This document shows positions 24,630 to 33,643 of a DNA stretch of 64,000 bases, piece by piece; position 1 is the first letter of the stretch; each line of letters opens with the position of its first letter. The notes under the pieces are model-generated. The model searched no databases. It had not been told where the DNA came from and was given only the letters and a program-made list of their open reading frames with translations. This stretch comes from Anabaena minutissima FACHB-250 (GTDB lineage: Bacteria > Cyanobacteriota > Cyanobacteriia > Cyanobacteriales > Nostocaceae). The stretch spans positions 124,001 to 188,000 of the forward strand of contig NZ_JACJRG010000006.1 in the NCBI RefSeq assembly GCF_014697125.1, in the 5' to 3' direction. Position numbers and translations under genes: made by a program.

Positions 24630-25895
24630 ATGAGAATTGATTTTATATTGCTGACTTTCCTAAGTATTTTGACTTTCACTACCCCAGCAGATGCGGAAAT
24701 TTTGCCAGTTAAATCACAAAGTTTGTCGCAGAAAATCAATACAGACAAGTCATCTACAAAAGAAGTCTTATCTGTTGATGGCAGTAATATTCGGAAATTG
24801 AGAGAAATATTTGAAATTAGATGGATACCAGCAGGTTCAATGGAAACTACTTTACATGGTAGTCCAGAACAATGGCAAGCAGATATTGTATTAATTGATA
24901 AACTTGTTTACAATTCTCAATTGCCTAGGCGTGGCGATATTATTGTATTTAAGCCTACTGAAAGATTGACACAACAAGGATATACAGACGCATTCATCAA
25001 GCGTATTATTGCTCTACCTGGAGAAAGAGTAGAACTTAGAAAAGGTAAAGTATATATTAACAATCAGCTGCTTCCAGAAAAGTATCTTGATCCCAAACAA
25101 GAAACAACTATCGATGTTTGTGCATCGGACGAGCAGCCACCTCATTTAGCTAAGCCTCAAATCATACCACCTAACTCCTATTTAACATTAGGGGATAATC
25201 GCACTAGTAGTTACGATGGTCGTTGTTGGGGGTTCGTTCCTAAAGAAAATATTATCGGGCAAGCAGTTAGAAGAGTTTGGCCTCTAGAAAGTAAGCATGA
25301 TTTAGATAAAAATCGCAATCAACAGCAGCATTATTTAGAAGACTTGTTTCTCAAAAATGTAGGGTTTGTAGTAGCTCCCCATAATTTAAATGATTCCATT
25401 AATTTATTTCAAAGATATTTAGCTAAAGCGCGGAAGAATCGGGATGTGACCAGTGAAATTACAGCGTTGCGAAATCTTTCTTTATATGGTCTCATGCTTG
25501 CATATAAAAGCGAACAAGCGATGAATTATGCTCAACAACTGTTAAATATCGCACGTCAGCATAAAATTTCTGGGGCAGAAACTCAAGCCTTGGCGTATAT
25601 GTCTTTCGCTGCCTTTGCTAAAGGTGATCCTAATTTAGCAATTGATTACGGGCAGCAAGTTTTACTATTGGTACAAAAAAATCAAGATAACCACAGTGAA
25701 TATATGGCTCTATTGAGTCTGGCGATCGCTAATGTATATTTAAATGATTGCTCTAAAGCTCAAGTTTTTTATAATCAAAGTTTATCTGTTCTAAATAGTC
25801 TGCCAATCTCATACCTAGAAACGCTAACAGGACAACTATTGCCTTTTTTCGAGCAACTAAATGTAAAAGCTTGTTTACAACTATCAAAACTGTAA
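24630..25895 (+). CDS. Signal peptidase I domain fused to a helical-repeat C-terminus
   Basis: The 421-residue protein begins with a typical signal peptide (residues 1-22) rather than the usual membrane anchor. The S26 signal peptidase domain spans about 60-240: box B IPAGSMETTL (Ser70), box D FIKRIIALPGERVEL (Lys124) and box E LGDNRTSSYDGRCWGFV, so the Ser-Lys dyad is intact. Two Cys (in DVCASD and GRCWGF) could form a disulphide. The last 170 residues are helical with TPR-like spacing (ALRNLSLYGLMLAYKSEQAM, ALAYMSFAAFAKGDPNLAID). This fusion is unusual for a leader peptidase. It may be a specialised extracytoplasmic protease. Confidence 0.85.
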   Translation: MRIDFILLTFLSILTFTTPADAEILPVKSQSLSQKINTDKSSTKEVLSVDGSNIRKLREIFEIRWIPAGSMETTLHGSPEQWQADIVLIDKLVYNSQLPRRGDIIVFKPTERLTQQGYTDAFIKRIIALPGERVELRKGKVYINNQLLPEKYLDPKQETTIDVCASDEQPPHLAKPQIIPPNSYLTLGDNRTSSYDGRCWGFVPKENIIGQAVRRVWPLESKHDLDKNRNQQQHYLEDLFLKNVGFVVAPHNLNDSINLFQRYLAKARKNRDVTSEITALRNLSLYGLMLAYKSEQAMNYAQQLLNIARQHKISGAETQALAYMSFAAFAKGDPNLAIDYGQQVLLLVQKNQDNHSEYMALLSLAIANVYLNDCSKAQVFYNQSLSVLNSLPISYLETLTGQLLPFFEQLNVKACLQLSKL

Positions 25896-26209
25896 AAGTC
25901 ACTACAATTACTGTTTACAGTGATGGACATCATTACTCATTAGATTATTCACTCTATTTTAAATAAATGATTACATTGAAGTTATCATGATAGATAAATG
26001 TAAGAAAGTCAGTGGAAAAACATAGCCACAACATCAGTAGTTTGACTATTAAATATTGATAATTATCTAGCGATTAAGGGTTTTTCTTGTGCATCACTGC
26101 CTTTTTAATTTTGCCGTCTCACCCTATCTCTACTATGCCAAAATGAAGATAACTTACTACTTAAAGGTGAGCGACGCTCGAAAAGCTAGATAAAGGATTG
26201 ACCTGAGTA
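25896..26209. other. 314-base gap, no feature recognised
   Basis: AT-rich sequence with no open frame of note and no strong hairpin. It should contain the promoter of the DUF2996 gene. Confidence 0.4.
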
Positions 26210-26824
26210 ATGGCAGACGAAACCAATCAAAATCAAGCGGGAGAGGTAGTTCCCAGCACTGTTGACCAAAAGTCCCCCACTGTCGCAGAAGCAAACGCTC
26301 CCAGCACCAGCGAACCAGTAGCGACAGATATTCCTACTGCCAATGCGCCAGACCCCAAAGCAGCTAATCCAAAAACTAACCCCAATGCTGCTACCCTGGA
26401 AGAAAAACCCGCAGCCGCTAAACCCGCCGCCGCCAAGAAAGAAAAAGCCCCATCTGTAGAAGACAAGCCTTTTGTCGAGTTTATGGAGCAAGATTACTTA
26501 CCGGCATTGCAAAAAGCGATCGCAGCAGAAGGGGTACAAGATATACAATTATCTTTTGCCAAACAAAAGCTCCCCATTGCTGGCTTTCAATCAGCCGAAG
26601 AATGCTGGCAAGTTATTGGTAGTTGGCAAAACGGCCAGCGTCAGTTTAACGTCTACTTCCCCGATGAAAATATCCAAGGGAAAAAAGGCTTTTCTTGCAA
26701 CGAAGGCAGAAAGCCCAGTACCCTAGAATCATTCTTAATCGATGAGCGTAAAATTACACTGGAATTGTTGGTAACTCGCTTAGTGTATCGCTTAAACGGT
26801 CAAAAGTGGCTAGGTAGGAATTAG
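26210..26824 (+). CDS. DUF2996 family protein
   Basis: The 204-residue protein has a low-complexity N-terminal 80 residues rich in Ala, Pro, Lys and Glu. The conserved DUF2996 domain follows: FVEFMEQDYLPALQKAI, QDIQLSFAKQKLP, CWQVIGSWQNGQRQFNVYF and the C-terminal LIDERKITLELLV with QKWL. The family is cyanobacterial and plastid-related with no function I can assign. Its stop codon overlaps that of the convergent TM2 gene (TTAG). Confidence 0.85.
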   Translation: MADETNQNQAGEVVPSTVDQKSPTVAEANAPSTSEPVATDIPTANAPDPKAANPKTNPNAATLEEKPAAAKPAAAKKEKAPSVEDKPFVEFMEQDYLPALQKAIAAEGVQDIQLSFAKQKLPIAGFQSAEECWQVIGSWQNGQRQFNVYFPDENIQGKKGFSCNEGRKPSTLESFLIDERKITLELLVTRLVYRLNGQKWLGRN

Positions 26825-27786
26825 TTAAGTTCGTGGAAATAGTAGGTGACGGCCCCAGAAACGGGGTCGTTGTCTATCTTTACATAACCTGATTTAAACA
26901 TTTCTTTCAGAGCAGTTTCGACTGCCGCAAAGCTAGCACCCGTAGCTTTCACACCTTGAGTTACAGTCAAACTACCACCTCTGCTTTCTGCCACCTCAAT
27001 GAGTCTAATCATCAATTCATTCCCTTTGGGGGGATGAACTTGGGAAGCAACTACTGGTTGATTTAGTGGCACACCAAAGGAAGAGACCCCAGCTTGAGCG
27101 CGTAAATTTTGTTTATATTCTTCCACCATTCCGGGTAGGAGAAACAAATCGACAAACTGCCCGACATAAAATAATCCAAAAGTACACAACCACAACAAGC
27201 CTGTACCAACTTTGCCATTATATAAACGGTGTAAGCCTCCTATCGGGAAGACAAACCCTAACCCACACAAGATATAAGAAATAGGCAACCGATTATTACC
27301 TGTAGGATTAATCTGACGATCTAAACGATTAACCTCAGTTGTCAATGTATCAAATACTTGAGATATTTCTGAACCACTCTGGTGTGTATTGTGTCGTACA
27401 TAACCATCAGACGCAGGAGCAGAAATCAGTTGTTGTACAAATTGTCCATAGACTTCCACATCAGCGCGTGTACCTTGAAAGCGATTACCGTGAGCAACTT
27501 CTTGACGTAGCCTGTTAGCGTTGAGGATGCGACGACAGTCATCTGCGCTCAAACCGCGATACTGTTGCATCAGGTCAAGCAACTCCTTCCATTGGACTTG
27601 TTGCAGGTTTTGCACCCTTTCTCGTTGCGCTAAATCAAGGGAATTGTTATTAGCCAACCAGTAACGAAAATAATCTTCCAACGCGCCATGAAAACTGACC
27701 AGCGCGTAACCCAATAATTCTGGGTCATGATCTGCTTTTTGCAATCGCTCCCAGCCTAGTTGCAGCTTATTCAAATGATTACTCAT
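26821..27786 (-). CDS. TM2-domain protein with C-terminal winged-helix-like region
   Basis: The 321-residue protein has an N-terminal helical domain (about 1-130; LLGYALVSFHGALEDYFRYWL, RLRQEVAHGNRF) resembling HEPN-like helical folds. A TM2 domain lies at about 165-215 (two hydrophobic segments around GGLHRLYNGKVGTGLLWL). The C-terminal 60 residues (ESRGGSLTVTQGVKATGASF, then AVETALKEMFKSGYV) look like a winged helix. TM2 proteins of this architecture occur in cyanobacteria; the function is unknown. It shares four bases with the DUF2996 gene at their convergent ends. Confidence 0.78.
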   Translation of the reverse strand: MSNHLNKLQLGWERLQKADHDPELLGYALVSFHGALEDYFRYWLANNNSLDLAQRERVQNLQQVQWKELLDLMQQYRGLSADDCRRILNANRLRQEVAHGNRFQGTRADVEVYGQFVQQLISAPASDGYVRHNTHQSGSEISQVFDTLTTEVNRLDRQINPTGNNRLPISYILCGLGFVFPIGGLHRLYNGKVGTGLLWLCTFGLFYVGQFVDLFLLPGMVEEYKQNLRAQAGVSSFGVPLNQPVVASQVHPPKGNELMIRLIEVAESRGGSLTVTQGVKATGASFAAVETALKEMFKSGYVKIDNDPVSGAVTYYFHELN

Positions 27787-28089
27787 TGATTGGCCTGTTG
27801 CTTTTATAGCTTTTCTAAAAATTTTAACAATTAAATAATAGTCAGTAGTCGATAGTGTTTCTTTTCCTGGTCTCCCTTAGTCTCTATGCCCCATACTGAC
27901 TACTTAATTCGGTAAATCTTGAACTATTGTTGCAACTCTTAACGTTTTCCCTACCAGTTTACCTCTACACCTTGGTAGACTGAAATTTATACAAATTAAT
28001 TATTGTCGGCTGCTGCGCCTTGTGAGAGCATAAATTTTGCTTTTGTTGGGTGTACTCAAAGATAATCAAGACAAAAGAGCAATTTGGAC
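27787..28089. other. Divergent promoter region, TM2 gene and acsF
   Basis: About 300 bases with no ORF of note. It must hold both promoters. No clear operator or hairpin was found. Confidence 0.35.
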
Positions 28090-29166
28090 ATGGTAGATTC
28101 CCTAAAAAAGCCAGGCTTTGAAGAAATCCGTCCGGGGATTAAAGTCCCGGCAAAAGAAACTCTATTAACACCCCGGTTTTATACCACTGACTTTGATGAG
28201 ATGGCGCGGATGGATATCTCCGTCAACGAAGACGAGTTACTAGCCATTCTGGAAGAATTCCGCACAGACTATAACCGCCATCACTTCGTTCGGGATGCCG
28301 AGTTTGAACAATCCTGGGATCACATTGACGGGGATACTCGCCGCTTGTTCGTGGAATTTCTCGAACGGTCTTGTACGGCAGAATTCTCCGGCTTTTTGCT
28401 TTACAAAGAACTCGGTCGCCGTTTGAAGGATAAAAGCCCTGTTTTGGCAGAGTGTTTTAACCTGATGTCACGAGATGAAGCGCGTCATGCAGGCTTTTTG
28501 AACAAAGCGATGTCTGACTTTAACCTGTCTCTGGACTTAGGGTTTTTAACAAAGAGCCGCAATTACACCTTCTTTAAACCAAAATTTATTTTCTACGCTA
28601 CCTATCTTTCAGAAAAGATTGGTTACTGGCGTTATATCACCATTTATCGCCACTTAGAAGCACATCCTGAAGACAGAATTTATCCGATTTTCCGGTTCTT
28701 TGAAAACTGGTGTCAGGATGAAAACCGTCATGGTGATTTCTTTGATGCGATCATGAAATCTCAGCCCCAAATGCTGAATGATTGGAAGGCGAAACTGTGG
28801 AGTCGCTTCTTTCTGTTGTCAGTGTTTGCCACGATGTATCTCAATGACATCCAACGTAAAGACTTCTACGCCACCCTTGGTTTAGATGCACGGGAATACG
28901 ACATCCATGTCATTAAGCAGACCAACGAAACAGCAGGTAGAGTCTTCCCAGTGATTCTAGATGTCGATAACCCAGAGTTCTACGAACGTTTGGATATTTG
29001 TATCCAGAATAGCGAAAAATTGAGTGCGATCGCTAACTCTAACTCTCCTAAATTCCTGCAATTCTTCCAGAAGCTACCACTATTCATCTCCAGTGGTTGG
29101 CAGTTACTCAAACTGTACTTGATGAAACCCATTGACGCTGTTACTGCCCAAGGCGCAGCGCGTTAA
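28090..29166 (+). CDS. acsF: Mg-protoporphyrin IX monomethyl ester oxidative cyclase
   Basis: The 358-residue diiron enzyme forms the fifth ring of chlorophyll with oxygen. The di-iron motifs are present: a first Glu in [20 protein letters not shown] and [10 protein letters not shown]. Length and ends are standard (start [11 protein letters not shown]). I prefer the ATG at 28090 over a TTG six bases upstream. It is followed 25 bases later by a terminator hairpin, so it is monocistronic. A HIP1 site lies near the 3' end of the gene. Confidence 0.96.
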   Translation: MVDSLKKPGFEEIRPGIKVPAKETLLTPRFYTTDFDEMARMDISVNEDELLAILEEFRTDYNRHHFVRDAEFEQSWDHIDGDTRRLFVEFLERSCTAEFSGFLLYKELGRRLKDKSPVLAECFNLMSRDEARHAGFLNKAMSDFNLSLDLGFLTKSRNYTFFKPKFIFYATYLSEKIGYWRYITIYRHLEAHPEDRIYPIFRFFENWCQDENRHGDFFDAIMKSQPQMLNDWKAKLWSRFFLLSVFATMYLNDIQRKDFYATLGLDAREYDIHVIKQTNETAGRVFPVILDVDNPEFYERLDICIQNSEKLSAIANSNSPKFLQFFQKLPLFISSGWQLLKLYLMKPIDAVTAQGAAR

Positions 29167-29191
29167 TTTATCAAAGTATAGCTACAAAACC

Positions 29192-29224
29192 AGAACCCCG
29201 ATTTCTTCAAGAAGTCGGGGTTCT
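29192..29224 (+). terminator. Terminator hairpin after acsF
   Basis: AGAACCCCGA pairs perfectly with TCGGGGTTCT, and the intervening TTTCTTCAAGAAG can extend the stem (CTTC-GAAG type pairing). It lies 25 bases after the stop. It belongs to the same family as 6515-6546 and 57426-57458. Confidence 0.75.
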
Positions 29225-29300
29225 TCTAGTAAAGTATAAATTGGGAGCAAATTAGTAAATATCAACGTCTTTTTCATTAAAACCCCTGAGATTTCCCCCA

Positions 29301-30704
29301 ATGCAAAAAGGTTTGAGGAGTAAGCTACTACTACTATTAACATTCTGCTTATTTAGCAGCTTGTTACCTGCTTCCGGCTCAATTTTCTGCCCAGCCGTAG
29401 CTGATGAGCGATACGATGATTATGGTAAAAGTAGTTACAACGGTATTAGTGGGCAACAGGGTAGAAAGGGACGTGACGGTGAAAACCAAACTGTTTTAGC
29501 TAATGGTTCAGCCGTCAATCTTGACCTATCAGGCCAAGATGGGGAAGATGGGGAAGATGGAGGAAGCGGTTCTCGGTCGCGCTGTCCTCACCAAGAACGC
29601 AATCCCAACCGAGATATTACAGCACCTCATGGTGTTAATGGTGGGAATGGTGGGAGAGGAGGAGACGGCGGAAACGGAGGTAATCTCACCGTTTATTATA
29701 CAAATTTGGTAGATTTACAAAAAATCCTCGTGCGTGCAAACCCTGGTGACAGTGGACGTGGCGGACGGGGTGGACGTGGCGTAGCTGGTTGTCGGTGTCG
29801 GCGGCGCAGTTGGGAAATAGAAACCTGTACAGGAACTCCTGGTACGGATAATTATAAATGTACAAAGAAACGCTATAGATGTTACAACGGCAGAGACGGA
29901 AGTGCTGGTAGTGCTGGTAGCGACGGGAAAAAAGGCAGGTTAGGTATTTTGAGTATTGTTAACAGTCAGCAAACCTTGCCCGAAGAATCACCCAGTATCA
30001 GCCTACCAATATCTGAACTTGCAAGTAAACAGCTAAACCTCTCAAAACATAAGTGGAATCTCCGCCAGGGTGCGGCATCTCTACTAGCTCCTGGTTCTAT
30101 AATTGCTGATGAGTATCGAGAATTTGAGCAACGTTTAGAAACCGCTTTTCAATTGGTCTGGCGAGAAAGACAACCCATTACTAGCTTTGGCAATCAAGCG
30201 GTGACAGTAAGTTTAAATGATAGCAAGCAAGTAGAAGTGAATTTTCCCGATGATGTTTGGGTCGAGGGTAGCAGTAGTAGCGAGGCTGACTTGACGAAGT
30301 TTACCGTTAATCATGCCATTTTGAAAAAAGATGTCACCAGGTTAGCAGTATCAGAATTTGCCGATGCAGGTGAAAACCTCAATTTAAAAATAGTGGATTT
30401 AGCAGCTAAGTCTGATGTAATTGAGACGCAATTTCGCGTTAAATTCCGGGTAAAGGATAATAATTCTGGGTTCTTTGACTACCAAACTCAATACGAAGGA
30501 GACATCCCCGCCGAGCTTATCACCCGCGATTACAACCGTTTTATCTTAGCTTTGGGTAAATTGAAAATCAACAGAGAAAATTTACGTCCTGGTGTCAACG
30601 TGGATATTGAAGTTGTCGCAACTCGTTCCTTGGGAGAACGTTCTGCCAAGCAAACTATTAAATGGCAGAGTGCTATCCGTAAGCCGATAAAAATCCAAAA
30701 GTAA
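29301..30704 (+). CDS. Secreted collagen-like Gly-rich protein with Cys cluster
   Basis: The 467-residue protein has a signal peptide (about 1-34). Two Gly-X-Y-like stretches follow (about 50-62 GQQGRKGRDG; 107-130 GVNGGNGGRGGDGGNGGN) and a third (about 148-160 GDSGRGGRGGRG). A basic Cys-rich segment (GCRCRRRSWEIETC, CTKKRYRC) and a further GRDGSAGSAGSDGKKG come next. From about 215 on it is a non-repetitive beta-rich domain of about 250 residues that I do not recognise. It is probably a cell-surface or sheath protein. The Arg/Cys block between collagen-like runs is odd. It stands alone after the acsF terminator. Confidence 0.7.
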   Translation: MQKGLRSKLLLLLTFCLFSSLLPASGSIFCPAVADERYDDYGKSSYNGISGQQGRKGRDGENQTVLANGSAVNLDLSGQDGEDGEDGGSGSRSRCPHQERNPNRDITAPHGVNGGNGGRGGDGGNGGNLTVYYTNLVDLQKILVRANPGDSGRGGRGGRGVAGCRCRRRSWEIETCTGTPGTDNYKCTKKRYRCYNGRDGSAGSAGSDGKKGRLGILSIVNSQQTLPEESPSISLPISELASKQLNLSKHKWNLRQGAASLLAPGSIIADEYREFEQRLETAFQLVWRERQPITSFGNQAVTVSLNDSKQVEVNFPDDVWVEGSSSSEADLTKFTVNHAILKKDVTRLAVSEFADAGENLNLKIVDLAAKSDVIETQFRVKFRVKDNNSGFFDYQTQYEGDIPAELITRDYNRFILALGKLKINRENLRPGVNVDIEVVATRSLGERSAKQTIKWQSAIRKPIKIQK

Positions 30705-30748
30705 ATCAATCATTCATGACTGTACAGATTCTGTACTAAGCGGAATAT

Positions 30749-32059
30749 CTAATTTTGAGAATTATCTTCTAATTCGCTCATGGTAGTGTGAGAAACTGAT
30801 ATTTTTGTCGCTACCTGATGTTCATACCAATTCATTAAGGGCGTAGCAGAAATACCATGTAGAACTACAGACGCTACAATGGTAGTGTAAGTTATCCAAG
30901 AAATCTGTTCAATAACTTCTCCTTTTAGTCCATGACTAAACGCATAGGCAAGATAATATAAAGAGCCTACGCCACGAATACCAAACCAACCAAATAGCAA
31001 CCGGGTTGCAGGGTGAAAACTACGGCGATGGGAGCGTAAAGGACGTTGACCAATTGTACTAATCCAAGCACCTACAGGTCGAATAACTAAAAATAAGAAG
31101 ACTATAACTATTACAGATTGAGAGGCATAATTAAGCATTGGTTGCCATAATAATATTGACCCCAATAATAAAATTGTCCCTACTTCCAATAATCGTTCTA
31201 GTCGTTCAATAAATTCTAATTGTGCCATTGGCTTGTCAGGATTTCTATAACTATCTTGGATAATCAAGCCAGCTACAAATACTGCCAAAAATCCATAGCC
31301 ATTGATGATTTCCGTTAAAGAATAGGTGATCAAAATTGCACTAATAGCAATAAAATCTTCCATCAGGGCATCAGCAGAACGCTTTTTCTGAATTTTTTGG
31401 TCAACCAAAACTATAACTTTAGCTACTAGAAAACCCATCACAATAGCGGCGGTAATAGCCCAAATTAAATCAATCACTAACCAATCTTTCAACCAGTTAT
31501 GCCAATTATTATCTTGAATGGCATAAATCCCAAAATAAACAAAGGGAAAAGCCAAAGCATCATTCAAGCCTCCTTCAGAGGTTAAACCAAAGCGTAACTC
31601 ATCTCTATCGTTAGTATCTGTTAGTTGTACTTCTGAAGCTAATACGGGGTCAGTGGGTGCAAGAATTGCTCCTAATAATATCCCTTCTCCCCAATTCATT
31701 CCTAAAAATAATCGCCCAACAATTGCCAATCCCAAGATAGAAATCGGCATTAAGAACCCAATCAGCCGCGCTGTGATATTCCACACTCGTAAGCGCATAG
31801 GATGAATAATTTTTAAGCCACAGCTAAATACAGAGATGATGACGACAAATTCTGTTAATCTTTCCAAAACTTTGGCATTAAATACATTATTTTCTCTCAG
31901 TGGGATCATTCCTAAGCCTTCAGAACCTAAAAACATACCCATCAATAGATATATCAATGCGAAAGAAAGTGGTAAGCGTGTAATCCAACCTGAACCTAGT
32001 GTTACGACTAGTAACAGTAGACCAATAATCAGTAGGTCAAGAATGTAAATATCTACCAT
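30749..32059 (-). CDS. CPA1-type cation/proton antiporter
   Basis: The 436-residue membrane protein has about 11-12 hydrophobic segments and the NhaP-like motifs GAILAPTDPVLASEVQ and SEGGLNDALAFPF, the second with the ion-binding Asn-Asp pair. It exchanges Na+ or K+ for protons across the cytoplasmic or thylakoid membrane; the specificity cannot be read from sequence. The C-terminus is short (about 25 cytoplasmic residues), with no regulatory domain. It is divergent from the P450 gene, 153 bases away. Confidence 0.9.
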   Translation of the reverse strand: MVDIYILDLLIIGLLLLVVTLGSGWITRLPLSFALIYLLMGMFLGSEGLGMIPLRENNVFNAKVLERLTEFVVIISVFSCGLKIIHPMRLRVWNITARLIGFLMPISILGLAIVGRLFLGMNWGEGILLGAILAPTDPVLASEVQLTDTNDRDELRFGLTSEGGLNDALAFPFVYFGIYAIQDNNWHNWLKDWLVIDLIWAITAAIVMGFLVAKVIVLVDQKIQKKRSADALMEDFIAISAILITYSLTEIINGYGFLAVFVAGLIIQDSYRNPDKPMAQLEFIERLERLLEVGTILLLGSILLWQPMLNYASQSVIVIVFLFLVIRPVGAWISTIGQRPLRSHRRSFHPATRLLFGWFGIRGVGSLYYLAYAFSHGLKGEVIEQISWITYTTIVASVVLHGISATPLMNWYEHQVATKISVSHTTMSELEDNSQN

Positions 32060-32212
32060 GTAAATATGTATAAAAAATTAAAGTTTGCTTCGACAGTTTA
32101 GTTGCGATCGCCTGTTTGTATAAAATATCTATAGATAGATTTTATGAAAAATTTTCCAGTTTTTTCTAATTTTGCTAGCCTAGGATGAATAGTGTGAAGA
32201 GGAGCATTAGTC

Positions 32213-33589
32213 ATGCAATTTCCCGATAGTCCCAAAATGCCAAAATTTATGCAGCTGTTGCAGTGGATTTACAACCCATTGCAGCTAATGGAAGCAGCTA
32301 CCAAAGCTCATGGTGATTTTTTTACACTATGGCTAACTAACAAACAGCCAATAGTATTTTTAAGCCATCCCCAAGCAGTCCAGGAGATTTTTACCACTCA
32401 TTTAGAGAAGTTAGATTCTAGAGCTACAGCCCAACTTTTACAACCCTTATTAGGGGATAATTCTTTATTACTACTATCGGGTGCAACTCATCAACGCCAG
32501 CGAAAATTATTAACGCCTCCTTTTCATGGCGATCGCATGAAAGTCTACGGTGATATAATTACTAAAATTACCAAAGATGTGATCAGTAATTGGCAAATTG
32601 ACGCACCTTTTTCTGTGCGTGATTCCATGCAGGAAATTACGCTACGGGTAATTTTGCAAGCAGTGTTTGGTTTACATGAAGGCGAACGTTATACACAGTT
32701 GCAAAAAGGCTTGTGTTCTATCTTGGAGTTAACATCTTCTTCCTTTCGGTCTTCATTATCATTTTTCCCTGCATTACGGATAGATTTAGGTCGCTGGAGT
32801 CCTTGGGGTAATTTCCTGCGTCAAAGACAAGAAATTGACCAACTACTTTATGCGGAAATCAAAGAGCGCAGAGATAATCCAGACTCATCCCGTAGCGATA
32901 TCCTCTCCTTAATGATGTCAGCTAGTGATGAAAATGGTGAAGCCATGACCAACGCAGAGTTACGTGATGAATTAATGACTCTACTCGTCGCCGGTCATGA
33001 AACTACAGCCTCAGCCTTAACATGGGCATTATATTGGATTCATCATCTACCGCCAGTGCGAGCAAAACTTTTAGCTGAGTTAGATAGTTTTAACAATGCA
33101 GATTTGAATGAAATCACTCGCCTTCCTTATTTGACGGCTGTATGTCAAGAGACACTCCGCATTTATCCCATCGGTATGATTACCATCCCGCGCATTGTCA
33201 AGTCACCTATAGAAATTATGGGTCATCAATTTGAGCCGGGAACAATGTTAGTCGGCTGTATTTATGCAATTCATCGCCGTCCAGATTTATATCCCCAACC
33301 TGAACAATTCCAGCCAGAAAGGTTTTTAGAAAAGCAATATTCACTGTATGAATATCTACCTTTTGGTGGTAGTAATCGGCGTTGTTTAGGTATGGCTTTT
33401 GCGCTGTTTGAAATGAAGTTAGTGTTGGCGACGGTATTATCTCAATTTGATTTAAAATTAGTGGAGAATTATCCAGTTAAACCTGTTCGTCGAGGGGTAA
33501 CTTTAGCACCTTCTGGCGGTAAGTGGTTAATTGCAACTGGACAAAGACAAAGGATGGAAAGGTCTGCTGTTGAGCGATTCTCAGTATAG
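32213..33589 (+). CDS. Cytochrome P450, CYP110-like
   Basis: The 458-residue P450 has the I-helix LLVAGHETTASALTW, the K-helix ETLRIYPIG with E-x-x-R, the PERF segment (FQPERFL) and the haem-thiolate loop FGGSNRRCLGMAFALFE. The pattern and length fit the CYP110 family typical of Nostoc and relatives, whose members oxidise fatty acids and terpenoids. No terpene synthase is adjacent, so the substrate is open. GAGGAG lies upstream of the ATG. It is soluble, without an N-terminal anchor. Confidence 0.93.
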   Translation: MQFPDSPKMPKFMQLLQWIYNPLQLMEAATKAHGDFFTLWLTNKQPIVFLSHPQAVQEIFTTHLEKLDSRATAQLLQPLLGDNSLLLLSGATHQRQRKLLTPPFHGDRMKVYGDIITKITKDVISNWQIDAPFSVRDSMQEITLRVILQAVFGLHEGERYTQLQKGLCSILELTSSSFRSSLSFFPALRIDLGRWSPWGNFLRQRQEIDQLLYAEIKERRDNPDSSRSDILSLMMSASDENGEAMTNAELRDELMTLLVAGHETTASALTWALYWIHHLPPVRAKLLAELDSFNNADLNEITRLPYLTAVCQETLRIYPIGMITIPRIVKSPIEIMGHQFEPGTMLVGCIYAIHRRPDLYPQPEQFQPERFLEKQYSLYEYLPFGGSNRRCLGMAFALFEMKLVLATVLSQFDLKLVENYPVKPVRRGVTLAPSGGKWLIATGQRQRMERSAVERFSV

Positions 33590-33643
33590 ATAGTTCAGGG
33601 CGACTAAAAGCCCACACTGACCTGACGGTAAAGTGTGGGTAGT

